A stretch of 64,000 nucleotides of DNA. It comes from a virus. Under the pieces are notes generated by a model, which had not been told where the DNA came from, did no database searches, and saw only the letters and a program-made list of their open reading frames with translations. Both the position numbers and the translations under genes were made by a program. Below are positions 43,982 to 52,600 of this stretch, piece by piece; positions within the stretch are counted from its first letter, which is position 1, and every line of letters begins with the position of its first letter. Where the stretch lies: IMG/VR virus record IMGVR_UViG_3300025012_000956, positions 1 to 64,000 of that record; one strand, 5' to 3'.

Positions 43982-44878
43982 TAATTCTAACTGTAAAAAA
44001 ATAATAAAATGTAAAAAATCTAAATTTTGTACGAATTGTTCTAAAGTAGGTAAAAATAATCCCAATTTTAGGAAGCATCCGTCTAAAGAAACTATAAGTA
44101 AAATGTCTGAGGCCAATAAAGGTAAAAATAATCCATGGTTTGGTAGACATCGTTCTAAAGAGACTATAGAAAAGATAAGTAAAACCAAAACAGGAAAACA
44201 CCATTCAGAAGAAGCTAAATCAAAAATGTCTGAGTCACATAAAGGGAAACACCTTTCAGAAGAACATAAGAGAAACATATCTAAGGTGCGCAAAGGTAGA
44301 CATCATTCTGAAGAAACTAAGAAAAAATATCTGAGGCACGAAAAGGTAAAATTTTATCTGAAGAAACTAAAAAGAAATTATCTGATGTAAAAAAAGGTAA
44401 ATCCGGGAACAGATTAGGAATACACCATTCTGATGAAACTAAAAGAAAACTATCTGTTGCGCAAAAAGGTAAAAAGAGAAAACCATTTTCAGAAGAACAT
44501 AAGAAAAAACTATCTGACGTGGCGAAAGGCAGAGCTTTATCAGATGAACATAAGAGAAAACTAAGAATAGCAGCTATAAAAAGAATAGAAGAAAATAAAT
44601 TAAATGGTAATCAACTGTGTCCTTCTTACAATCCAATAGCATGTAAAACGATAGACGAGTATGGTAAAGCTAACGGATATTCATTCCAGCACGCAGAAAA
44701 CGGTGGAGAATTTCGTATACTAGAACTCGGTTACTGGGTAGACGGATATGATAAGACTCGAAACGTGGTAATAGAATATTATGAGAAAGCACATAAAAAT
44801 AACATCAATAAAGATGAAAGAAGAAAACAAGAAATTATTAATTTTTTAAACTGTGAATTTATAGAAATTAAAGAATGA
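43932..44878 (+). pseudogene. Cys-rich, Vsr-like homing endonuclease, frame-interrupted
   Basis: From TTG 43932: a zinc-like unit (RICSNPNNNSNC with CTNC), then many NUMOD3-type repeats (GKHHSEE, SKMSEANKGKN and similar). The frame breaks at the A6 run 44322-44327. One frame lower it continues through further repeats to [39 protein letters not shown] and [11 protein letters not shown] at 44878. Joined length is about 315 residues. The same -1 change occurs at the same place in the 47567 copy. Confidence 0.68.
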
Positions 44879-44893
44879 TAAACGAGGATTGTT

Positions 44894-45343
44894 ATGACTA
44901 ATTTTATCGGTGAACATAAAATAAAAAGAATAGAAGAATATATACCTACAAAATATAATGATATTGTAGAAGGAAATATTATTTATTTCAAATATAATAA
45001 ATCTGTACACAATTCAAATCCACATGTGCTGGTTGTTAACAAGCAGTGGAACCACAAGTTACATGGCCTGGTAATAGATTATATGTCTTTATTAGAACTT
45101 CATAAACTTAGGGATTTTATTATTTCTGAAGCAGAAGAAGTAGAACCTAATACAAAAGATACACTTGCAGCTTCTATATATGAATTAAATAGATCTTCTC
45201 AGACACCTCTAACTTTTTATGATACAAGATTAAAGCCTTATTTGAAACAATATTTTAAAGATAGATCTATCTATAGAACATATGAGATAACAGAGATAGG
45301 TAATTTACAATTAGTAAAATATAATTTTGGGAAACTAATATGA
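44894..45343 (+). CDS. hypothetical phage protein
   Basis: This encodes 149 residues. VEGNIIYFKYNKSVHNSNPHVLVVN and HGLVIDYMSLLELHKL recall small beta-barrel phage proteins of unknown role found in T4-like genomes. No enzymatic motif. Directly follows the endonuclease gene. Confidence 0.5.
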   Translation: MTNFIGEHKIKRIEEYIPTKYNDIVEGNIIYFKYNKSVHNSNPHVLVVNKQWNHKLHGLVIDYMSLLELHKLRDFIISEAEEVEPNTKDTLAASIYELNRSSQTPLTFYDTRLKPYLKQYFKDRSIYRTYEITEIGNLQLVKYNFGKLI

Positions 45344-45537
45344 AAAAAATAAAACAATTACAATGCAGATATTCTGGAATTAAATCTAATCGATTTTGGA
45401 AAATTATAAATTCTAGTAAAAAAAATAAAGATGAATTATATTCTCTTGGGTGTGTTTTACAAAATGTTGAAGATTTTGTTTTACGTAGAATAGAGGAAGC
45501 AAATCCAGGTTCAGTTAAACCTGATCAATATTATTAA
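45340..45537 (+). CDS. small hypothetical protein
   Basis: This encodes 65 basic residues, overlapping the previous gene by 4 bases. RYSGIKSNRFWKIINSSKK suggests nucleic-acid affinity by charge only. No family recognised. Confidence 0.45.
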   Translation: MKKIKQLQCRYSGIKSNRFWKIINSSKKNKDELYSLGCVLQNVEDFVLRRIEEANPGSVKPDQYY

Positions 45538-45551
45538 AGATGGAGAACAAA

Positions 45552-46217
45552 ATGGAAACAATAAGTTATGCAGTATTAGTAAAAGATGAAGTTGAAGAAA
45601 TTTCTAGACTTATAAAATTGCTGAGTCAATATAAAAATGGTGATGAAATAGTCGTAGTTCAAGATATAAGTACGGAAACTGAAAATACGAAGAAAGTAAA
45701 AGAGGTGTTAACAAATTTAATTTTAACAAGTAAGATTACAGATTTGTCATGGTATAAATTTGATGGAGATTATTCTAATATTAAAAACTTTTTAATATCT
45801 AAATGTGTGAATAATTGGATATTTAATATAGATGCAGATGAATATCCAGATGTTTCTTTATTAGACAGTTTACATTCTATTTTAGAATCAAATTCTGGCG
45901 TAGAATTATTTTGGGTACCCAGAATAAATATTGTAAAAGGATTAACAGAACAACATATAAAGGAGTGGCGATGGGTAATGAGTAATATAGAAGGGGTTGC
46001 TGATGAACAAGTTGTGAATTTTCCAGATTATCAAGGTAGAATATTCCGAAATAATAAACAAATCAAATGGAAATATAGGGTACATGAAGTTATAATCGGA
46101 AATACAAATTATGTGCAGTTACCACCTGAACGAGAGTTTGCACTGTGGCACATAAAAGACATACAGCGACAGGTTTTTCAAAACGAATATTATAAAACAA
46201 TAAAAAGGATTGAATAA
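45552..46217 (+). CDS. GT-A (family 2-like) glycosyltransferase
   Basis: This encodes 221 residues from ATG 45552, preferred because GATGGAG precedes it. METISYAVLVKDEVEEI start, and WIFNIDADEYPD supplies the Asp-x-Asp metal motif of family 2 enzymes. LFWVPRINIVKG and RIFRNNKQIKWKYRVHE match the SunS/TPR-linked GT2 pattern of small sugar transferases. Confidence 0.75.
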   Translation: METISYAVLVKDEVEEISRLIKLLSQYKNGDEIVVVQDISTETENTKKVKEVLTNLILTSKITDLSWYKFDGDYSNIKNFLISKCVNNWIFNIDADEYPDVSLLDSLHSILESNSGVELFWVPRINIVKGLTEQHIKEWRWVMSNIEGVADEQVVNFPDYQGRIFRNNKQIKWKYRVHEVIIGNTNYVQLPPEREFALWHIKDIQRQVFQNEYYKTIKRIE

Positions 46218-46218
46218 T

Positions 46219-46452
46219 ATGACTAAATTTTATTACATTAAACTTCTCAAATTAAAAATAGATCTTCTTGAAAATTATGATGTTGAATTGGATAAGATAG
46301 AGGGAAGATCGTGTGGGGAACTACTAAAAATGAAAAGTGATTTTTTAATGATTCATATACCAATTGATATCAATTATAAATTACTTGAAGATCCTAGTTT
46401 AGCTAGAAATGAAGTTATAATAAATGATAAATTAGTTCGTTTAAATGAATAA
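46219..46452 (+). CDS. small hypothetical protein
   Basis: This encodes 77 residues from ATG 46219. Leu/Lys-rich helical start (YYIKLLKLKIDLLENY). No motif. Overlaps the next glycosyltransferase gene by 8 bases. Confidence 0.45.
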   Translation: MTKFYYIKLLKLKIDLLENYDVELDKIEGRSCGELLKMKSDFLMIHIPIDINYKLLEDPSLARNEVIINDKLVRLNE

Positions 46453-47401
46453 TAAAAAAATACTTTTTATAACAGAAAATAATTTTGTTGGTAAAGTTCC
46501 TAGGAATTATCTTAATATGAGGACTGAATATAGCTGGATGCATTCATTAGATGCTTATCATGTGCCCTTATTCGGTACCTGGAATTTAGATAAAGAAGAT
46601 AATTATGATTTGGGTATAATTATTATTCCAAAAAAAATTGAAAAGATGAATAAAGAATTAGATTGGATATCTTTATTTAGAAAATATTGTAAAAAGGTTG
46701 CAATTATGCAAGAAGGTCCTGGGGATTTTTTTCACACCTATTCTATAGAGAATCAGTTTTTTTATTACAATTTGCTTTTAGATTCTGATTTTTTATTATG
46801 TCATAATTCTACTGATGTTCCTTACTATAAAGGGCTGACGGGAAAAAATACATACCCATTACAAAGTTTAATGATTACAGATAATATTAAACCACGAGAA
46901 AAAGAAACCAAGGTTATGATAGGTGGCACATTTTGTTCTTGGTATTCAGGATTTGATTCTTATATTGTAGCACGCGAATTTAGCTGTCCTATATTTGCCC
47001 CATCTATGGGTAGAAAACAAGCTCAAGAAGATTATATTTCTGGCCTAACTTATTTGCCATATATGATTTGGGCTGATTGGATTTATATATTATCGGAATT
47101 TAAATATGCAGTACATTTGATGAGAACATATGCAGCTGGTACGTTTTCACTTAATTGTGCATTTTTATCCATACCTTGTATAGGATATAATTCAATAGAT
47201 ACACAGAATATATTGCATACCAGATTGTCAGTTGATGAAGGTGATATAGAAGCAGCTAAATATTTAGCTGTAAAACTTAGAGATGATAAAGAATTTTATG
47301 AATATCAATCTAGGAAATGTAAAGAGAATTATAATTTATTTTATAGTGAAGAAATATTTCTTCGTAAGTTTGATGAAATTCTTATGAGTGAAAATGTTTA
47401 A
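46445..47401 (+). CDS. probable GT-B glycosyltransferase
   Basis: This encodes 318 residues. The N-terminal half has Rossmann-like strands (KKILFITENN, YDLGIIIIPKK, KVAIMQEGPGD). The C-terminal half shows KYAVHLMRTYAAGTFSLNCAFLSIPCIGY, the conserved donor-domain region of glycosyltransferases, and a terminal helix after LSVDEGD. Specificity unknown. Confidence 0.6.
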   Translation: MNNKKILFITENNFVGKVPRNYLNMRTEYSWMHSLDAYHVPLFGTWNLDKEDNYDLGIIIIPKKIEKMNKELDWISLFRKYCKKVAIMQEGPGDFFHTYSIENQFFYYNLLLDSDFLLCHNSTDVPYYKGLTGKNTYPLQSLMITDNIKPREKETKVMIGGTFCSWYSGFDSYIVAREFSCPIFAPSMGRKQAQEDYISGLTYLPYMIWADWIYILSEFKYAVHLMRTYAAGTFSLNCAFLSIPCIGYNSIDTQNILHTRLSVDEGDIEAAKYLAVKLRDDKEFYEYQSRKCKENYNLFYSEEIFLRKFDEILMSENV

Positions 47402-47424
47402 ATTTTTGTTTTACTTTTTTTGTT

Positions 47425-47445
47425 TTACCTATATTTATATATAAG
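47425..47445 (+). promoter_or_regulatory. AT-rich promoter-like element
   Basis: TTACCTATATTTATATATAAG directly precedes ATG 47446. The core CCTATATTTATATATA is nearly the element at 53538. No clear hairpin. Confidence 0.4.
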
Positions 47446-47601
47446 ATGGGAAGAAAGAAACTATATATAACACCCAAGGAGATTAAATTGGCCAACACAA
47501 AAAAATCTCTTAAATATTATTATAAAAATAGGACTACAATAAATAAAAAAAGAATGAAATTGTATTATGAAAGAAAAGATATTTCGAAGAAATTGTCCTA
47601 A
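47446..47601 (+). CDS. small basic protein ahead of an endonuclease
   Basis: This encodes 51 residues, very Lys/Tyr/Arg-rich (KKSLKYYYKNRTTINKKRMKL). It holds the place of the ribbon-helix-helix gene in the sister modules but does not resemble it. The first half reads as an adaptor-like TPKEIKLANTKKS. It overlaps the endonuclease start by 35 bases. Confidence 0.4.
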   Translation: MGRKKLYITPKEIKLANTKKSLKYYYKNRTTINKKRMKLYYERKDISKKLS

Positions 47602-48183
47602 TCCAGACAATAATCCAAAATGTAAAAAGAAAATTGTATATAAAAATAAAAGATATTATATAAATGGACTAAAGAAAAAAACTGTATGTAATAGTTGCCA
47701 TTGCTATGGTATACATCCTTCTGAAGAAACAATAAAAAAATAAGCAAAGGTAATTTGGGTGAAAATAATGGAATGTATGGAAAACACCAAAGTATAGAAA
47801 CTATAGAAAAAATTCGCGCTCGAGCTAAAAAAAGGTTTGAGGATCCAAAAGAAAGAGAAAAACAGAGACTTACAGCTATAAAAAGAATAGAAAATAATTT
47901 ATCAATTGGTGGTCAAATTCAACCATGGTTTAATCCCAGGGGTTGTCAAATAATAGATAACTATGGAAATAAAAATGGCTATAAATTTAAACATGAAATG
48001 AACGGAGGCGAAATTTGTATCAGTGGATATTTTCCAGATGGATTAGACGAAGAAAGAAAAACAATAATTGAAATAGATGAGAAACACCACTATGATACAC
48101 ATGGTAATTTAAAAAAGAAAGATGTTGATAGACAGAAATATCTTGAAGGTTTAGGTTATAAGTTTATTAGAATTAAAATATGA
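47567..48183 (+). pseudogene. Cys-rich, Vsr-like homing endonuclease, frame-interrupted
   Basis: ATG 47567 reads a zinc-like unit (RRNCPNPDNNPKC with CNSC) and stops at 47741 after SEETIKK. One frame lower it continues ISKGNLGENNGMYG, then GCQIIDNYGNKNGYKFKHE, ISGYFPDGLDEERKTIIEID, HHY and FIRIKI at 48183. The change falls on A7 (47734-47740), a possible A-AAA-AAA slip site followed by TAA. Either a lost base or programmed -1 slippage would explain it. Joined length is about 205 residues. Confidence 0.68.
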
Positions 48184-48608
48184 AAAAAAATAAAAAAATA
48201 ATAGGCGTAGTGGCTTCTAGCTTCGACATCTTCCACCCAGGCCACATAATGATGCTCAAAGATGCCAAAACCATGTGCACATATTTGATTGCGCTGGTAC
48301 AAATTAATCCCGCTTCGGAAAGACCTGATAAAAATAAACCAATTCAGACAATAGAGGAAAGACAGATCATGTTGAAGGGCATTAAATATGTTGATGAAAT
48401 TTACGTATATACAACTGAGGAACAATTATTAGGTCTATTGAAAGTTTTAAATCCTGATGTCCGAATAATGGGTACTGATTGGAAAGGTAAACAATTTACT
48501 GGTTATGAACTGAATATTCCTATATATTGGCATGAACGCAATGCCCATTCATTTTCGACAACATCATTAAGACGTAGAATATGGGAAGAAGAAAATAAAA
48601 AAGGTTAA
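48180..48608 (+). CDS. cytidylyltransferase-like nucleotidyltransferase
   Basis: This encodes 142 residues. VVASSFDIFHPGHIMMLKDAK has the HxGH motif, and HSFSTTSLRRRIWEE ends with the ST-x-x-x-R motif of the TagD/RfaE-type family. These activate glycerol phosphate or heptose phosphate with CTP or ATP. Codon use in the first 150 bases is less AT-rich than its neighbours. It likely supplies an activated unit for the glycan. Confidence 0.75.
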   Translation: MKKNKKIIGVVASSFDIFHPGHIMMLKDAKTMCTYLIALVQINPASERPDKNKPIQTIEERQIMLKGIKYVDEIYVYTTEEQLLGLLKVLNPDVRIMGTDWKGKQFTGYELNIPIYWHERNAHSFSTTSLRRRIWEEENKKG

Positions 48609-48610
48609 AT

Positions 48611-49462
48611 ATGGTTATAAGTATTATACATAATCTATATAAAAGAAATCCCTATATATTAGAAACCGTTAAGTTAAATATAAAGGCACTTGTTGATGCA
48701 GGTGTAGATTTTCAATATATTTTATTTAATGATAGTGGTGATAGAGAAATAGAAAATGATTTAGAAGATTATTTATCATATTCAATTGCATATGCTGGGT
48801 ACAAGTTGAAATATTTTTATAGTCCTATAAACTACGGAATGCATATGTGTGCAGGAGGGTATGTTGGAGCTGAAAAAGAAGGATTAGTTAGAGGAGATAT
48901 TATACACAACATCGGTCAAGATGATGTAATGACTTCTTTATTATATTCTAATGCTTTAAAATATTTTAAAACAGAACCTGATTTATACTTTGTAAGTTCA
49001 AATGGGTATAGAGTTGATGAATCATTGAGGTTTTTGGGAATCATGACTGACTTAAGATTTAATTTAGATTTTAGATATCCGTTAGATGCATTTAAATTGT
49101 GGTTTGGGATGGCACCTCCAGAATATAAAGTAACGCGCGCAAATAATTATTTTTTAGCAAGTGGTACCATGTATAGAAAAGAATTACATAATTTAATAGG
49201 ATATCCAGATTTAGATAATTTTACAGGCGCAGCGGATTTTGAATATTGGGCAAGGATATTATTTAATGGTTATAAAGGTCACTATACCCCTGAGCCAAGT
49301 TGGTATTATAGAATGTCTAAATATTCTGTTGGTGATGAAATAGTGGATGGTTTAATAAATAGAGGAACTATGGAGAAACCTGGACACCAACAATTAGCTG
49401 TTCAGAGAATAAAAGAACATTTTGCTAAGTTAGTAGAAGAACAAAAAGAAAGATTTATATGA
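48611..49462 (+). CDS. GT-A-like glycosyltransferase, tandem copy 1
   Basis: This encodes 283 residues. VISIIHNLYKRNPYILETV, FQYILFNDSGD, and HNIGQDDVMTS, where Gln-Asp-Asp takes the place of Asp-x-Asp. RANNYFLASGTMYRKELH and the WARILF segment fit family 2. A second, related gene follows immediately. Acceptor unknown. Confidence 0.72.
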   Translation: MVISIIHNLYKRNPYILETVKLNIKALVDAGVDFQYILFNDSGDREIENDLEDYLSYSIAYAGYKLKYFYSPINYGMHMCAGGYVGAEKEGLVRGDIIHNIGQDDVMTSLLYSNALKYFKTEPDLYFVSSNGYRVDESLRFLGIMTDLRFNLDFRYPLDAFKLWFGMAPPEYKVTRANNYFLASGTMYRKELHNLIGYPDLDNFTGAADFEYWARILFNGYKGHYTPEPSWYYRMSKYSVGDEIVDGLINRGTMEKPGHQQLAVQRIKEHFAKLVEEQKERFI

Positions 49463-50275
49463 AAGTATCAGTTATACATAATTTATTTAGAAGAAATCCT
49501 TATGTAAATGATAGTGTGATATTAAATTTAATAGCACTCAGAAACGCACATGTAGAATTTGAATATATTTTATTTAACGACCATGGTGATATTGAAATAA
49601 AAGAAGATGTTAAGGAATATACTGATCTTCCTAACATTAAATATATCTATTCTAATATTAATTATGGAAATCGGATGTGTAGTGGTGGTTGGGTAGGTGC
49701 ACTTACATACATAACAGGAGATTTAATTCATAATATTGGTCAAGATGATGTATTCTCTAGTTTATTTTATGAGATATTTAGAAGCAGAACCTGATCTATA
49801 TTTTATAAGTCAAAATGCTTATAAAGTATCAGAAACATATGATACATTCGGTCTTATGTTGGATGAGAATATATATTTTGATTATAGATTTCCACGTGGT
49901 GCACTTATTCAATGGCTGGGCATATATCCTCCTCATTTTAAAGTTCAAAGGTTATCAAATTATTTCTTAGCACCAGGTACAATGTATAAAAGAAAATTAC
50001 ATGATTTAATAGGACCACCAGATATAGAAACATTCCTCGCGGCAGCAGATCTAGAATATTGGTTGAGAATTTTATATAATAATTATAAAGGGCATTATAT
50101 TTCAACACCTACTTGGTTTTATCGAATGTCAAATTATTCTACTCATAATGAGATAATCGATGGAGTAGTAAACGATGGAGGATTTGAAAACCCTGGACAC
50201 GAACAGGCTGCGGGAAATAGAGTACAGGATAAATATACAAAACTAGTTGAAGAAAATAAGGAGAAATTTATATGA
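49459..50275 (+). pseudogene. GT-A-like glycosyltransferase, tandem copy 2, frame-interrupted
   Basis: Paralogue of the previous gene over its full length (VSVIHNLFRRNPYVNDSV; HNIGQDDVFSS; LSNYFLAPGTMYKRKLH). The first frame ends at 49794 and the second is entered near 49765 (YLEAEPDLYF). A +1 change in TTTATTTTATGAG is needed, and about four residues present in copy 1 are missing, so this may be a true deletion. If not corrected, the enzyme is lost. Confidence 0.65.
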
Positions 50276-50302
50276 ATTATCTTATAACAGGGTTATTATA
50301 AA

Positions 50303-51247
50303 ATGAATAATATAATATGTACGGGGGGTGTGGGATTTATAGGGTCTCATTTAGTAGAAAGGTTATTAAAAGAAACAGATGCTCCAAAAATATATATTGT
50401 CGATAATTTGGTACGGACACATTCGTTGAGGAATATTCAGTATTTACTATTTGATCCAAGAGTTGAATTCATTTATGGTGATATTTCCACAATTAAATAT
50501 GAAACCTATTTTAATCCACCTGACATAGATTGGGTTTTTCATTTAGCTGCAACTCGTATCAACAGATGTAATAGTTATAATTTAGAAGGACATCAATATA
50601 TTGCAACAGGTGGAGCAAGATTAATAGATTGGGTAAGTAAATACCATATCAAAATATTTTTTGCGAGTAGTGCAAGTGTGTATCAATCACCAAAAACGTT
50701 GCCTATTAAAGAAGAAGATCCTTGCAATCCACACACAATATATGGGGCTGGAAAATTATATACTGAAAATTTATTGAGAAGTTATCATATATTATATGGC
50801 CTAGAGTATGTAATAAATCGATTTTTTAGCGTATATGGTGAACGAATTGATTCCGAAGGAAGTTATACTGAAATAATATTTAATTTTTTTAATCAAATAA
50901 AAAAAGGAAAAACTGACATAACTTTATATGGAAATCCAGATGAAAAGATTTTAGATTTAATTTATGTAGATGACGTCGTCAATGCTATTTTATTGACTAT
51001 GAAAAAATCAAAAAATGATGCATTTAATGTTTCTACTCAGACTGGGATAACACTCACAGAGTTAGTAAGCTTAATAGAAAGTATAACTAACACTAGATTG
51101 AATAAAATAATATTACCAGAGAAAAGAACAGATATAGAGTTAAAACGAATAGGTGATGTTTATAAATTAAAAAATTTAGGTTGGCAATTAAATACTACAA
51201 TAGAATCTGGATTAACTAAAACGTGGAATTGGATAAAAAATTTATGA
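50303..51247 (+). CDS. NAD-dependent sugar epimerase/dehydratase (extended SDR)
   Basis: This encodes 314 residues. ICTGGVGFIGSHL is the NAD loop, HLAATR the cofactor strand, ASSASVY and YGAGK the Ser and Tyr-x3-Lys catalytic set, and DLIYVDDVVNAILL the substrate side. Related to UDP-glucose 4-epimerases. A 10-codon ORF at 50274 (MNYLITGLL) just upstream looks like the start of a second SDR gene, perhaps a remnant. Confidence 0.83.
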   Translation: MNNIICTGGVGFIGSHLVERLLKETDAPKIYIVDNLVRTHSLRNIQYLLFDPRVEFIYGDISTIKYETYFNPPDIDWVFHLAATRINRCNSYNLEGHQYIATGGARLIDWVSKYHIKIFFASSASVYQSPKTLPIKEEDPCNPHTIYGAGKLYTENLLRSYHILYGLEYVINRFFSVYGERIDSEGSYTEIIFNFFNQIKKGKTDITLYGNPDEKILDLIYVDDVVNAILLTMKKSKNDAFNVSTQTGITLTELVSLIESITNTRLNKIILPEKRTDIELKRIGDVYKLKNLGWQLNTTIESGLTKTWNWIKNL

Positions 51248-52090
51248 AAAAGAAAAAATTTTTTAGGATATGTCCTAAGTGTGGAAATAAAGTTTGGCAT
51301 ACTCAAAAAAACCATAGAAACAGTGCTGATAAAAATAAAAAAATATGTAATAAATGTTCAACCCGAGGAGAAAAAAACGGATTTTATAATAAAAAACATT
51401 CTATAGAAACAATTGAAAAGATATCCATGAATACTAAGTTGGCTATGAAGAAACCTGAAGTTTTTGAAAAAATTAAAAAATATCACGATGATATTAAAAA
51501 TAAAACTTATAAGGAAAGATATGGTAAAGAAAAATCAATAGAAATTAGAAATAAACAAAGTAAATCAATTAAGGGAATGTTCAGTGGAGATAAACATTAT
51601 CAATTTGGAAAAAAACAAAGTAGAGAAATTATTGAAAATAGAATATTAAAAAATACTGGTAAAAAAAGAACTAAGGAGCAAATAGAAAATATAAGAAATT
51701 CATTGGTTGGAAGAACACTTTCTAGGGAACATATAAAGCGTCTTCGTTTGGCTGTCATAAAAAGAATAGAAGATAGACATGGTACCATATTTCCAAATTA
51801 TAATATAGAAGCATGCAAAATCATAGAAGAATATGGTAAAGAAAATGGCTATAATTTACAGCATGCTGAAAATGGTGGAGAATACTACATCAAAGAACTT
51901 GGATATTTTTTAGATGGTTATGATAAAAATAAAAATGTTGTGATAGAATATTATGAAAGACATCACTATACGCTTGGTAATTTAAGAGAAAAAGATTTAA
52001 AAAGAAATTATTCAACAACTTGGTTGTAAGTTCATTAGAATAAATGCGTTTGATAAAAATAATTTAAAGATAGAGGTAATACATGGATAA
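51244..52090 (+). pseudogene. Cys-rich, Vsr-like homing endonuclease with C-terminal frame change
   Basis: ATG 51244 reads a zinc-like unit (RICPKCGNK with CNKC), NUMOD3-type repeats, [38 protein letters not shown] and RHHY. The frame stops at 52029, but one frame higher gives IIQQLGCKFIRINAFDKNN and a stop at 52088-52090, matching the family end. A change in the A5 run near 52001 is implied. The ATG of the next gene lies inside this 3' end. Confidence 0.68.
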
Positions 52091-52541
52091 GATTTTACCA
52101 CCTTGGAATGAATTAAAAAACATAGTTGGTAAAAGATTTAATGATTTTTGTATTATTAGAGGAGACGAATTTATTGAATGGGGTGATGATGTCTGGGTGG
52201 GTTATTTTTGTTTAATTGATGGAAGTGGTGGATTGGAAATAGGTAACCATGTATCTATTAGTTCAGGAGTTCACATATATACACATTCTAGTGTAGATTT
52301 TAGAAGACTAAATTTAAATAAAGATCCTATAAATGGTACACACATTAAAAGAGCTCCAGTCAAAATAGGAAATTTTGTCCAAATCGGGGCAAATGCTGTT
52401 GTTCTTCCCGGGATAACAATAGGTAACAACGTGATTATTGGAGCATTGTCATTAGTTAACAAAGATATACCAGACAACTGTGTTGCATTTGGTATACCAG
52501 CTAAAATAAAGGAAACAAATAATAGAGAAACTAAACTGTAA
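52083..52541 (+). CDS. hexapeptide-repeat acyltransferase
   Basis: This encodes 152 residues. Left-handed beta-helix repeats (IGNHVSISSGVHIY, VKIGNFVQIGANAVVLPGITIGNNVIIGALSLV) and a closing AFGIPAKI are typical of sugar O- or N-acetyltransferases. It sits between two copies of the 3' end of an endonuclease (52028-52090 and 52540-52599). With the oxidoreductase and aminotransferase downstream it could make an acetamido sugar. Confidence 0.8.
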   Translation: MDKILPPWNELKNIVGKRFNDFCIIRGDEFIEWGDDVWVGYFCLIDGSGGLEIGNHVSISSGVHIYTHSSVDFRRLNLNKDPINGTHIKRAPVKIGNFVQIGANAVVLPGITIGNNVIIGALSLVNKDIPDNCVAFGIPAKIKETNNRETKL

Positions 52542-52599
52542 ATTTATACGAATGAATGCATTTGATAAAAATAATATTAAAATCGAAAGGGTAAATTAG
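52540..52599 (+). pseudogene. 3'-end scar of a homing endonuclease
   Basis: Reads KFIRMNAFDKNNIKIERVN then stop. Compare KFIRINAFDKNNLKIE at the end of the 51244 endonuclease. It starts on the stop codon of the acetyltransferase and ends one base before the ATG of the oxidoreductase, so it provides that gene's leader (GAAAGGG). Confidence 0.7.
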
Positions 52600-52600
52600 T

